Source of the DNA: Entoloma clypeatum | Lineage: Eukaryota > Basidiomycota > Agaricomycetes > Agaricales > Entolomataceae | Length of the DNA: 64,000 nucleotides | Direction of reading: 5' to 3' | Assembly: GCA_963565915.1 (NCBI GenBank) | Contig: OY751485.1 | Location: 2,542,001 to 2,606,000 of the forward strand | Shown here: in pieces, positions 46,086 through 56,900 of the stretch | Numbering within the stretch: the first letter of the stretch is position 1 | How the letters are laid out: the number at the start of each line of letters is the position of its first letter | The notes under the pieces: generated by a model | The model's input: only the letters and a program-made list of their open reading frames with translations | Databases searched by the model: none | What the model was told of the DNA's origin: nothing | Translations under genes and position numbers: made by a program

Positions 46086-47288
46086 CTATCGTTTGACCCA
46101 GGTATACTGCAGCATGATGTGGTCAATACTGAACGGGACTCTGTAGAGAAGGCAAAACGCACCCTCTTGCGTGCCTTGGCAAGACCAGTCTTTTTCCGCT
46201 CCACCATTCGAGGATCACGTCTCAACAGTTTGGCTGGAAATGAATATGAGATTTTACGTCTTGAAGCAAAGGAGAAGATGCATACCTCTCCTGAGAATGA
46301 GGTCTAGTTTGGGCTCGTGTGCAACAAGAGCCTTAGATATGCCATGAGCAAGGGCGCCAGATTGCCCCGTTGTACCGCCTCCACGAACGAGAGCAAAAAC
46401 GTTGTAGGCACCCAGGACACCAGCGACTTTGAATGGACGGGTTATCCGCTCTCTGTCAGCAGGTATTGGGAAATATTCCGCCAGAGGGATGTTATTAACA
46501 AGGATGGTTGTCGTTGACATGGCTGGCGTTTTTTTCGGTGTTAAATCCGAGATGCCGAACATGCCCTCAATGGAGTCCGGGGCGGGGGCCATAGATTGAG
46601 ACTGTGTATTGACGGGAATCATCCAGACACGCGCTGAACTTGTCTTTCGCTTTCCAACGGTGTATGACCGACCGTGGCTATCGAGAACGACCTTCCTCCT
46701 TTTGGCCTGAGCCAGGTAGGTATCCTTCTTTCCACTTTCAAACATAGCAACAATCTCTCCGATCCCGTTAGCAATATCAGTGCAGTTAGCGGCGTGTGCT
46801 ATTCGATTATAGTCATTGAGTTCGTGGAGGAGGGTGGTGACACGTCGGTAACGGGCCGTTGTCATCGTGCTCTGAAAGTCAGCGGCCATTTCGTCCTGCG
46901 CTTTCCATACGGGATGAAGAGGAGGTAGGCTTTCGCGCGCGAAAGGAGGAAGAGGGAGGAGCTGGAGAGTCTTGAGAGCCTTACGAACATGAGAGATGGC
47001 AGCCTGAATTTGAATGACTTGGTCGTAATAACCGGGACGCGCGGTGTAGAAGCTGGGAGACTCTGGCTTCACTCTTTGAATGGGTTCCTCGTCATCGGCC
47101 TGCTCCTTTCCCCTGTCGTCGTTACGCTGCTCGCCTCGGCGACGTCTGGTACCACCTTTGGGAAAACTGGGACTATTACTCCACTGTTGAACAGAGCGAA
47201 AGAAGTGGCTGTTTTGAGGAAGATGAAGTCGGGGAAGAATGTGACCGCGATGAAGTGCAGAGCGGACGGGGACGTGGAAGACGTTCAT
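46086..47288 (-). CDS. MRPS9: Mitochondrial ribosomal protein uS9m (MRPS9)
   Basis: This is the small-subunit ribosomal protein S9 of the mitochondrial ribosome. It starts MNVFHVPVRSALHRGHILPR, an Arg/His-rich presequence without acidic residues. An N-terminal mitochondrial extension follows (SPSFYTARPGYYDQVIQIQ). The S9 domain is unmistakable: VVLDSHGRSYTVGKRKTSSARVW (key VGKRKTSSARVW), ILVNNIPLAEYFP, GAYNVFALVRGGGTTGQSG and GALAHGISKALV. Another exon has LLRRDPRMVERKKTGLAKARKR. The last intron (GTGCGT...CTGCAG, about 46107-46165) leads to YTWVKR, the canonical S9 end, with a stop at 46086-46088. Its start is 58 bp from that of CASP on the other strand. The 5' reading frame extends further upstream, but the Met at 47288 fits a presequence start. 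Confidence 0.94.
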
Positions 47289-47346
47289 CGTCGCCAGTGA
47301 CAAGGTTGCAAGGAAAGGGGTCACGTGGTATCCCTCCTCACTGACT
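47289..47346. promoter_or_regulatory. 58-bp divergent promoter with GGTCACGTGG
   Basis: The starts of uS9m (minus) and CASP/Coy1 (plus) are only 58 bp apart. The gap contains GGTCACGTGG (47320-47329; CACGTG at 47322-47327). The identical 10-mer occurs in reverse orientation before Tfb4 at 23385-23394. A symmetrical E-box suits a bidirectional promoter. Confidence 0.5.
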
Positions 47347-50164
47347 ATGGAACACAACTTCTCTGGCGCCCTCGCAAAATGGAGAGGTCTGTGCATCCAT
47401 TATCTACCGCCGCACCCGTGACCACCTCTGTCCAGACATAAACCTACCCGACCTCCAGAAAACTCTCGATGCTCAAGGTATCGAACTCGTCGACAACCAG
47501 AAGGAGAGTGTTCTGGGACGCAAGGCGTTAGCCGACAAGACCAAGGGTTTGTGTTTCTCGCCCGTCCTGTCATACCCCGCCGAAACCTTTTCGCGTAGAG
47601 TTCAAAAAGATTCCGGATGCTGAGAAGCTCAACGCGTTTAAGAACCTGCTCAAGGGTATGTCTCGTGGGTGTTTAGCTCCAGGACGTAGCTCACCATATT
47701 ATCCAGCCTATCAGACGGAAATCGACAACCTCACAAAACGGTGCAAATCTTGCGAGAATGCCTTCCTGAACATTTACAAGGTGGTGGCTGAGGCTCCGGA
47801 TCCATACCCTTTACTTGAGACTGCGGTGGTACGTTCTATACCCCCATCTTGATGGCATTCCTCACACCTTTGTAGGACCAAACCGTAAAGGTTGCAGAAG
47901 CGCTGGAAGCAGAAGCCGAACTGCATCAACTCCGGGAAGAGAACGTCACGTCGAGGAAACGTCTTAATGACGTTCCAGTCTTAGAGAATGCGAGGAGGAA
48001 GGCAGAGGCTAGGGTCGAACAACTTGAGACCAAGGTTTTAACCCAACCTGCATCCCCATTTCCCACCTGCTTATCTAGGACCAGATGGACGACATGATCC
48101 GAGAGAAGGTTCTCCAGAAAGAGAACGAACTCAATGCGACATACGACGAGAAGCTCAGAAACTACGAGGAACGGTAGGTAGTATTTTCTGCTAAACTGTC
48201 GCTCGCCGACGCATATCATGACTAGCGAACAAGATCTACAACGACAAGTCTCCCTTGTGAAGAGTCAATTACGTGACTTGCGCATGTCCAACGACTCGAA
48301 CGAAGCAAAACTCTTGAACCACAGTCAACGACAGGGTACTCCATTTTATTTGGCCTTCACGATGGAATCTCAACTCTTGTAGAGCAGGAAACTGTCGCAA
48401 AGCTTGCAGAGATGGATATGATTGTGGCGGATTTCGAGCAGGCCAAAAGTCGCGTGGCTGCAGTAGAACGTCGCAATGTGCATCTACCTTTTGTCATTTT
48501 AGTTTGGATACATACTAACAGTGGATTTGGCAGGAGATACTACGCGCAGAAATTGAAGCGATGCGTAGTGGAAATGAATCTTCCGATCGGTGAATCCCGA
48601 TCCCAACTCGCACCTAACCAAGCAGGCTGACTTATTTGACAGCGTCAAGGCTCTAGAAACACAAGTTTTGTCGCTTGAGAGCCAGTCGCAAAGTATATCA
48701 GCAGCTCTAGATGCCCAGAGACTTCTCACAATACAGACCGAGCTCGCCGCGGCAAAGAAGGGGAATGAGATTTCAAAAGAATTACAGGATAAGGTTTGTT
48801 CATTGTTCAATATGTATTACCACACCGTTTACACTTTCTTTAGGTGGCGGAGGTGGATCACCTTAGACAAAAGTTGAAGCAATATAGCAACTATGATGAA
48901 ATAAAGCGTGAGTTAGAAATCATGAAGGTATTGCGGGTTCCAACTGGGTCAGAAATTTGGCTGAACGTTTCGGCACCTTGTTTTCCAGTATGTTGAATTT
49001 GCCGGCTTAGAGGATGATGCGGATGAAAGCCATGTCCCGGCCAATGGAAACAGTTTGGAGTTGCAGCTTCCTAATCCCAATGCCGAGAAAGCCAACGCTC
49101 AAGAGGGAAATTCTCTTGAAGTTCTTTTGGCAATCAAAAATAAGCGGATACTTGAGGAGCTTACCAAATTCCGAGTAAGCATTTCGATGTTCCATTGAGA
49201 AGAATTTGGCTAAGATCCAGGATAGATATTACACGGAGAGTTGGGGGAATCCCTGAAAGCCGCTCAGAACAAGATCGAAACCTTGACATCAGAAATGGAC
49301 GCACAGAAAGCCCTCACCGAGCGGCTCGAAAATGATTTGTTATCTTTGAATAAGCATGGGCTCAATGGTGATGCAAGCCCATCTGAAGAACCTGTCGACG
49401 TTTTGACGACACTGGACCTGAGCAAAAAGACGAATGTCAGGACCTATCTGCTAGTTTTGTACGTCGCTGACAGTGTCACATCAAGCAGACTTCACCAAAC
49501 AAGATGGGACCCATCCCTTTCACGTCTTCGGCCGATACATCTATTTTACCTATCGTCACGAGTCAGCGGGATCGGTTTCGCCGGCGGAACGCTGAGCTCG
49601 AAGAGGTCGGTCGAACATTTACTCCGCAGGATAAACGCGCTAACGTGATGGAATTCTTCAGGAACTGCGTAAACAGTCCCAAATTATCTCCGAACTCCGG
49701 ACAGAAATCAAAAGTTTGCAGTCGGATAATTTGAAGCTCTACGAAAAGGTCCGATACATGCAGAGCTACAGGGAAGAAGCTGGATCGCGGCCTCCGATAT
49801 CCCAACTTGACCCTTTGCCGGCGCCTGAAGGGCGGCATGATGATATCACGAAGTATCAGGCACGATACGAGGAGGCAATGAATCCGTTTGAAGCGTTCCG
49901 TGGTCGGGTGAGTTGTTGAGTTCCCACTTGCAGAGTCCGGCGGCTAAGATTCAAACCTGTCAGGAGGCTACAAGAGCATATAGCAATCTCAACCCGGTCG
50001 AAAGAGGCGTGCTGATCCTGACACGCTCGATTCTCGGAAGTCGACGTGCGCGGACTTTCTTCATCATTTATGCTTTGACATTGCACGCCTTGATCATGTA
50101 TACGACTTATGAGTGTTCATCTTCATCCAGTGTACAAGTTCAGAAGCAACCGAGTCCATTCTAG
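47347..50164 (+). CDS. COY1: CASP/Coy1-type Golgi coiled-coil membrane protein
   Basis: CASP (yeast Coy1) is a C-terminally anchored Golgi coiled-coil protein in intra-Golgi retrograde traffic. Exon 1 reads MEHNFSGALAKWR; splicing at 47388 gives DINLPDLQKTLDAQ and KESVLGRKALADKTKEF, the family N-terminus. Long heptad regions follow, broken by numerous short introns. The conserved C-terminal block includes LRKQSQIISELRTEIKSLQ, DNLKLYEKVRYMQSY and KYQARYEEAMNPFEAFRGRE. Then LNPVERGVLILTRSILGSRRARTFF leads into the membrane anchor FIIYALTLHALIMYTTYE, with a short lumenal tail ending QPSPF. The NPVER and Tyr-rich anchor are typical. Coy1 has been linked to the COG complex in yeast; COG7 is also in this window. 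Confidence 0.92.
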
Positions 50165-50269
50165 AGGCCATGTCATTAATATTGAAGAGATAATACAATA
50201 TATACACTAATTGGACTTAGGTAGGCATGCGTTATATGATATAATGAATATAGGGTATGGATACAGGGT

Positions 50270-52623
50270 CTAAGATCGAAATGTCTTTCTGTGGTAAAAT
50301 GCAAGTGCATGGTCGACGGCGTTCAAAATGGGTTTCAAAGCCTGGGAAATTGTTAAAGGAGCAGCAGGTAAGGGTAAAAAAAACTCGTACGATTTTGACC
50401 TGAGAAGGATCAATGCCGTGTGCTTGCGCTGTCTTGACGAGTGCATCGACTTTTTCATGTGTTTTGGAAATATAACCAATCATTCTTGTCGCCTTGGCCA
50501 TCCGTTGCGCTGGCGTGGTGACCATGACTGTTGGGAGGTCGGCGGGAGGTGGATACATTGCTGACCAAAACTGCCGCAAAAATTCATTTGCTGCAGTTTG
50601 ACAAGTAGTCATCTGCCTGAGAAATCCGTCGGGGAAAACGTCTACCAAGAATCTTCTCAACGCGGAGAAACCCTGCAATCAGAGGAAAGACAAACTTTTG
50701 CGGGACCTGACGTCCAGACGTGCAGCGACGTTCTGGGTCATGGATAACAGAGCAGCATCCCCTGGTTTTCGTTCAAGTTTGAGCTAGGAAGGGGTTTGAA
50801 TGGGCCGGCTTCAAGGAAGATAGCGACAGACCTGCGTGAGATCGTTCTGCCAGCTTTCAATACTCTCTTTAGCCTTACGAATGACGATGGGTATGTCCAA
50901 GGTCTGCAGATATTTGTTAGAGAACGCGTGAAAAGATATATGCCGCAGAAGTGGTACCTGCATCACTTCTAAAGCGGCAGTTGACATTCTACCCTCAAAG
51001 TAACGTTCTCTGTCCTGCATTTCAAGGACGATGCCAGTCGAAGCCTCTTGATCATAAAGATCGTCGAGGTCAATGTGGGAATATAGGTCCTTGGAAATTT
51101 AAAAAAAAAAAAAAGTGAGCGGAAAGCCAGTCTTGCTGTGTATTCGTACATCGCTGATCTCGAGACGTCGTCGCTTTGCTGCGGGAACATCGCCTCTATT
51201 TCGTCTCAATATATATGGGATGATGATGAATCTGGACATGGGATGCTCACAGGGCTGAATTTAACAATCTCTCGGAATGCTCATTGAATTTGCGAATGAG
51301 TGGCAAAACACCCTTTTGCCTGCCAGCTTGCATTGTTGCGTCTTTCTCGTTGCCGGTCTGGCAAAAGGGAATGAATGAGGTGCCAATGGCACAGTATTTC
51401 TTCTACTGACCATGTCATGATCTTCCTGCGTGGCGCTTAGATCTACAAAAATGTCGACTGTGTCGTCTCGTTGGCGTCGTGGTTGCAGCCCTGGAGGGAG
51501 TGCGTTGATAATGATGCAAGGATCAAAAACGACAGAAAAGCACGGGGTTACCGTCGTCGTCCTTTTCAAGATACTTGTCAAAGATAGGATCGTCTTTGAC
51601 GACATGTTGGACTGCAGAAGATCGAATCGATGCACGATGGGCGTTGAAAAGCTTGGATTGAAAGTAGCGTTTCCAAAAGCCCTCTTCAGTCAACTATGGC
51701 GAAGGCGTGAGTTGGGAGTTTTGACGGACAAGGGAGGAAAGGGTTACTTTTTCGGGGACGTTTTCGCTGTAGGCCTTTGCGACGACAGGGTACTCGTCGA
51801 ATATGTCGTGGACCAACTGGGGGGTGATCTTGATTTTTATTTCTCCGCCTTCGACGGCTTCGGGCCGGGGGTCGACGAGCTGACCGGGCTTTCCTTTTTT
51901 CTGGTTCTCTGCAGCGGCCTGGGCGAGGAGAAGATGCTGTGTTGTTTAGGGGGTCAGAAGGAGAATTGGCGGGATGAGGAGGAAAGAGCACTTCACGACC
52001 GTCCCAAAACTCGGCTTCGGATATCTGGCCAGTGATGACGAGCTCTCTGTGGAGGGCTGCGAGGTCGGGGTTGTTGAGAAGGACCTTTTTGCGGAGTTGA
52101 AAGTCGGTGGCGGGGTGGATACCTTGGATGACAGGGGTGGAACGGGGATCGGTGGAGATGGAAGGAGCACGGGAGATGGCGGGAGGGGCCGGGAGAGGGA
52201 TGGGTGCGGGGTTGGGGGTGGAGAGGGAGAGGAGAGCAGGGGTGGGGACGGGATTGTGGGGCTCGTGGGGGGTGCGGTTGCGGCTGATGATGGCAGTGAG
52301 TTCGTTCTTGAAGCGCTCGCGCTCGGCATACGCGGTGGGGGGTGGTGCGGTGAAGGTGAAGTTATGGCCCGCGTCGTCATCGAGGAGACCGAGCTTGAGA
52401 CGGACGTGAGGCGCGCCGTCCTTGCTGCAGAAGAGGGCTAGGAGAAGTCAGGGGGGGTGGGGGGGTGGGGGGATATAAAGGACGAACATGCAGCGCGTGT
52501 GTGGGGGACGCGTACAGCTGGGATGGATTTACCGTCCTGGGTCCACTGGAGAAGAGAGTCGGTGAGCTGGAGTTGCCCGCTCAACTTTTTATACGATGCA
52601 CGGGCTGTCACCAAAGTAGGCAT
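50270..52623 (-). CDS. TFB1: TFIIH core subunit Tfb1 (p62)
   Basis: Tfb1/p62 is a core TFIIH subunit; its N-terminal PH domain binds acidic activators and repair factors and its BSD domains help hold the complex. It starts MPTLVTARASYKKLSGQLQLT and runs through LLQWTQDGKSIPAVRVP, the PH domain. A Pro/Thr/Ser-rich linker follows, then a BSD-type block (HPATDFQLRKKVLLNNPDL and HRELVITGQISEAEFWDGR). The C-terminal block is conserved: LRQFWSAMYPPP, MAKATRMIGYISKTHEKVDAL and DPSQVKIAMKPILNAVDHAL. It ends HRKTFRS. Several introns occur; one near 51100 has a 14-nt T run (A run on plus, 51101-51114) before its acceptor. It is divergent from the PHOSPHO1-like gene by 76 bp. Confidence 0.92.
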
Positions 52624-52699
52624 CGCTTATGTAATAAGCCACTCTCAATTCCGAAATAAATTAAATTCAGGAATTTTTTAATTTTTAATTTAATACTCA
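52624..52699. promoter_or_regulatory. 76-bp divergent promoter with bZIP-like palindrome
   Basis: GCTTAT-GTA-ATAAGC (52625-52639) is a perfect 6-bp inverted repeat with a 3-bp centre. It contains TTATGTAA, resembling C/EBP-type bZIP sites. AT-rich DNA (AATTTTTTAATTTTTAATTTAA, about 52673-52694) lies next to the plus-strand start. It would serve Tfb1 and the phosphatase together. Confidence 0.45.
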
Positions 52700-53728
52700 A
52701 TGCCGCCACGACAACTCGTCGTCTTTGACTTTGACTGGTCCCTCGCCGACCAGGACACCGATCGCTACATCTTCGAGGTCCTCGCACCCGACCTCCGCAG
52801 ATACATAAAGTCCCTCAAGCACCAAATTCAGTGGACCGATCTCATGTATCTCCCCCGACCCTTCACTCCCCCGCTCATCCGCTCACCCCCTCCAGCGCAC
52901 AGTCCCTCCAATCCGCCCATGACCGTGGCATCACGCGCGAACAAATCGAAACCACCCTCACCTTCATGCCCTTTGTCCGTTCCTTTCCCCATCTTCTCAT
53001 CCACCGCCCCTCACCCGACCCCCCGTCTAGCACCCCGCCATGATCCGCGCCGTCTCCGCCCTCAAGGCCAGGGGAAACACCACCTTCTTCTGCCTCTCCA
53101 ACGCCAACGAGGTCTTTATCAGAACCATTCTCAAGGCGCGCACACATTCCCAGCTTCTCACCCCCTCATCTGACCCCCCCCCCCCCCCCCTCTCCACAGT
53201 CCAAGGGACTCGACAATCTCTTTGACGAGATCGTCACCAACCCCGCAGAGTGGCACCCATCCGGTCTCCTCAACCTCAGACGCAGGGTCGACCCAAATGG
53301 CCCACAGCATGACTGCAAAATCGGCTGCAGCCCCAACATGTGCAAAGGCAACCTCTTTCCACCCGGTCTTTGCTCTCCTACTCACGCCCCCCCCCCCCCC
53401 CCCCCCCCCCTCCTCTAGGTCAAGAGCTCGACGCTTTCCTCGCACGTCATGCCTCCGACTATGATCGCGTCATATACGTCGGCGACGGCTCAAACGATTT
53501 CTGCCCCATCCTTCGTCTTCGTGCGCAAGTGTCCATCCTCATATCCCGTATTTCCACCCCTACCCCTCTGACAAAATCACCTTTCACAGCCAAGACAACG
53601 TTCTATGCCGCAGTCATCGCGGTTTGCAACAGCGCATCGCTGCAGAGGGCGAAAAGGAGGGCCTAAAGGCCCAAATACAATACTGGGCTGGTGCCTGGGA
53701 GGTCGAGGAAATTTTCACAAAGTTCTGA
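52700..53728 (+). CDS. PHOSPHO1-like HAD phosphatase
   Basis: HAD-superfamily PHOSPHO1 proteins hydrolyse phosphoethanolamine/phosphocholine or related small phosphates. The start at 52700 gives MPPRQLVVFDFDWSLADQDTD, with motif I DFDWSLAD (the DxDxS/T nucleophile pattern typical of PHOSPHO1). Later exons read GITREQIETTLTFMPFHPAM, FFCLSNANEVFI (motif II Ser/Asn), FDEIVTNPAEW, the Cys-rich CKIGCSPNMCKG, and VIYVGDGSNDFCPILRL (motif IV, GDGxND). It ends AWEVEEIFTKF. At least four introns are needed. Two of them carry pure C runs before their acceptors (C17 at 53174-53190, C24 at 53387-53410). The substrate in fungi is not established. Confidence 0.9.
53174..53190 (+). repeat. C17 homopolymer in phosphatase intron
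   Basis: A run of 17 cytosines just before TCTCCACAG forms the polypyrimidine tract of a 3' splice site in the PHOSPHO1-like gene. Run length in a homopolymer this long can be wrong by one or more bases. Confidence 0.85.
53387..53410 (+). repeat. C24 homopolymer in the next phosphatase intron
   Basis: A run of 24 cytosines precedes TCCTCTAG, the next 3' splice site of the same gene. Two such C-only tracts in neighbouring introns are unusual and could arise by replication slippage. On the other strand they are G runs. Confidence 0.85.
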
Positions 53729-53929
53729 AACTGGCAAGCACGCTCTTTAGACCATTAGACACATTACCAGGATGTAGAGCAAGAATTTCAAAACATATGA
53801 GTCTGGCTCACACGTTCTTTTTCAACGACAAAACAAGGCATGCATGTAAAAACGGCGGGGGGATAATACACTATCAAGCCCGTACCTACAGTACGTAACA
53901 AACCATCAGCAAAACGAGGAGTGTTCAGC

Positions 53930-56900
53930 TCATCTCGTCCACGAGTCCATAGATCCCCCTCCGCCCCCTCCTCTTCTTACTTCTTTTGCACCACTCATTG
54001 CCTGCATGTCAGCTGCGGGGAATGCACCACGTTGCTGAGCCTGTCCACCCGATACCTGTCCAGTGGGCACCACTCCTGCGCCATAAAACGACGGCGCTAC
54101 TGTTTGAGCCGGAACAGCCACTTGTTGCGTTCCCGACGTCGGATACGACTGATACTGGTCCGGCTGCATCGCGCCGTACAGATTCCCCATATCTGGACGC
54201 CGATCGAGAGTCTCGAACCCGACCGTCCCACTCTGCTGTTGCTGTGTTTGCCCCTGTGCATATGTCGCCGCATATCGGTTCCCGCTCGTCGTCGCATTGC
54301 TTGCATACGTCTGTGGAGGGTTCGAGATAATCCCGCCAGCACTTGCGCCGTACATGTTTGCGCCTTCGTTTCGGCCCCCAGTACTCCGCACATTCGACAT
54401 CACAACATCCCGTCGTCCATTTTCGTCATCAACCATGATCGTTTGTGGGTGGTACGAGTGTGATAGTTTCGACGGAGCCGCGGGATACCTATTGTGCGTT
54501 TGATTCCAGCTTGACAACCCCGACGCCGCCGCCATCTCAGCTTGTTGTTGCAAATACTCTATCTGAGGGTACGACTGGGGAGCCGCCCCTTGCTTCCCTG
54601 ACTGCCTTCGCTCCCATTCTTGCATCGCGTCATCTCGGTTCAAAACAGGCGTCAAGGCGTCCCGCGGTATGTTGTCCAGCCGATGTAGACGAGCCAACGC
54701 TGGTGGTATCTCTTTCATTTGGTTGATTGTATTCGCCCGCGCCCGAGCATTACCGCCATACGCATTCGACGGCGCATTCGGCGCGAGATGCACCTGGGGA
54801 TTCGGCGGCAGTCCCTGCGTGTGACTCGTCCCACTGTTCATGTTCAGTTGACCTGTGGATGTCTGGTGAAGCAGTCGGTGCTGTGCTATAGGTGCAGTTT
54901 GGTTGGCCGAATATTGCTGCTGCGAGTATACCTGATCCGAAACTATACTGTATGCACCTGTAGATAACGGCTGCTGCTGCTGCTGTTGTTGTTGTTGTTG
55001 TTGTCGCTGCTGCTGCTGCTGCTGCGCGTTCTGCGAGGTCACGTATGGATTTCGGAAAGTCGTCACGGCTTGGGCCTGAGCATGTGCCGTATATGCCTGG
55101 TGCTGAGCGAGATGGTGGTTATAGCTCGCCGCATCCTGATATGCCCTCGTTCCCTTTGGCTGCGACGGAACCAATCCACCATAGGGCCGTTTGGGGTCTG
55201 ATCCGCCACTCGAGATGACCTGCTGCGGCGCAATTCCATCTGGCTGATGGGATGCGTGAGGAACGAGAACGAACAGGCGAAAAACGGCTGACCACAAACG
55301 GTTTTGACCATTTTTCCCCAGTGATAAAAGGATGCAGTCTTGCTTGCTGAGGCGTCCATCGTGTGACAGGATTCAGATCCAAAAGGCCCCGGCAAAAGTC
55401 GACAAACGCCGCGCGATTATTGAGCTCTACAAAAAGCGACCGTTCCTGTAGGTGCACATGGGAAGCAGTGGAGAATCACACCTTTGTCCACTTCATGACC
55501 AGCTCGTGGTTTTGAGGAGGGCATCGGAGCGGTATTTATGATTTCTGGCAAAGTTGTCGCCTTAAAGTACTGTTTGCCTGGTTGCTCGTTAGTGCCGTGC
55601 TCCCGTGAATATTGGTCAATGCTTTTCAATCGATATTTTTTCTCGTTTTGGTTGAGGTGTGGATTCCAAACCTCGTACGTGTCAAAAAACTGATGTGATT
55701 GTTTTCCCGTGTTCATCATACTCAGAGGCGGCATTCTAAAAGACATGATCAAGTCTCGAACTGATACAGAGCGAAAGAGCAGTGCACACCCGAGCATGTC
55801 AACGATGCGGGTAAGCTGGTTATATTCGCTGGTTCCAGGGAAGAGCGGAAGACCAAGGAAAAGCTCCACAGCAATGCAACCCAGAGACCACATGTCTATC
55901 GAAGCGGTGTACGACATGCCCAGAAGGACTTCGGGTGATCTGTAAAACCGGGATTGGATATAGGTGTATACCGTCTGTCGCTCATGGCAGGCCGAGCCGA
56001 AATCAATGACCTTTATTTGAGGAGACTGTAATCTAGGGGGGTTGCTCTAGTCATGAAAGTTTTCTCGATTTCATAAAGGTGGGCTCACGATTTCAGTAAG
56101 ATGTTTTCAGGTTTAAGATCGCAATGGATCAGTCGGGCCTCTTTGAGCACCGTCAAAGCATCCAACAATTGGGCCATGAAAACCTTGACCAGCTGCGTAC
56201 TGAGACCTTGAAACTGATTTTGCTTGATTAATTCGTAAAGATTCGATGACAACAACTCAAAGACAAGGCAGAGATGGTTCCGATGGATGAAGGAATCTCG
56301 CAGCCGGAGTATATGATGCTCATCGTTTGGGTCACATGTTTTATTTAGCTGTGATGACGATCAGATACCTTGACGAAAACTCGAGATGCGGTAAGCTCAC
56401 CATTTCAAGAATGGTGACTTCCATCATGCTCTGGTTGAAATAAGCGGGCTTGTTTTTCACCACCTTGACTGCCACGATCTCGTGCGTCTTCATGTTTTGA
56501 CATTTCACCACTTGTCCAAAGGTCCCTTGGCCGAGTATGTCAAGGATGAGGTATCTGGATTTCGTCAGGGTGCTGCTTACAATGTGTTCATATTCGTTTG
56601 ATAAAACCAACGTACTTGTGACCTTCCTCTGTTCCCAACCAGTCGTTTACATATAGAATGTAATCATAATCGTCGTTGTCGTAACCATCATTGTGTGCTG
56701 GTTTGCTTGGTTTCGTCAACACTCGCCGCGGATTATGGGTAGACTCATATCGGAATTGAGGGTTGCAGATACGATAGGTGTCAAGGATGTTAGTGGTCAA
56801 TTGTCGTAGAGGCTAGAATGAATCAGTCTTTGTTTCAAGTGCTTGGGAGACACACCTACCGATAGGAATACCCCATCACTTCCCATGCGGCGGCCGGCCG

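Noticed and set aside
51430..52441. Long open frames (155-201 codons) on plus across 51430-52441
   Set aside because: They are antisense to the coding exons of Tfb1, are low-complexity, and mirror its Pro/Ser/Thr-rich linker; no domain is seen.
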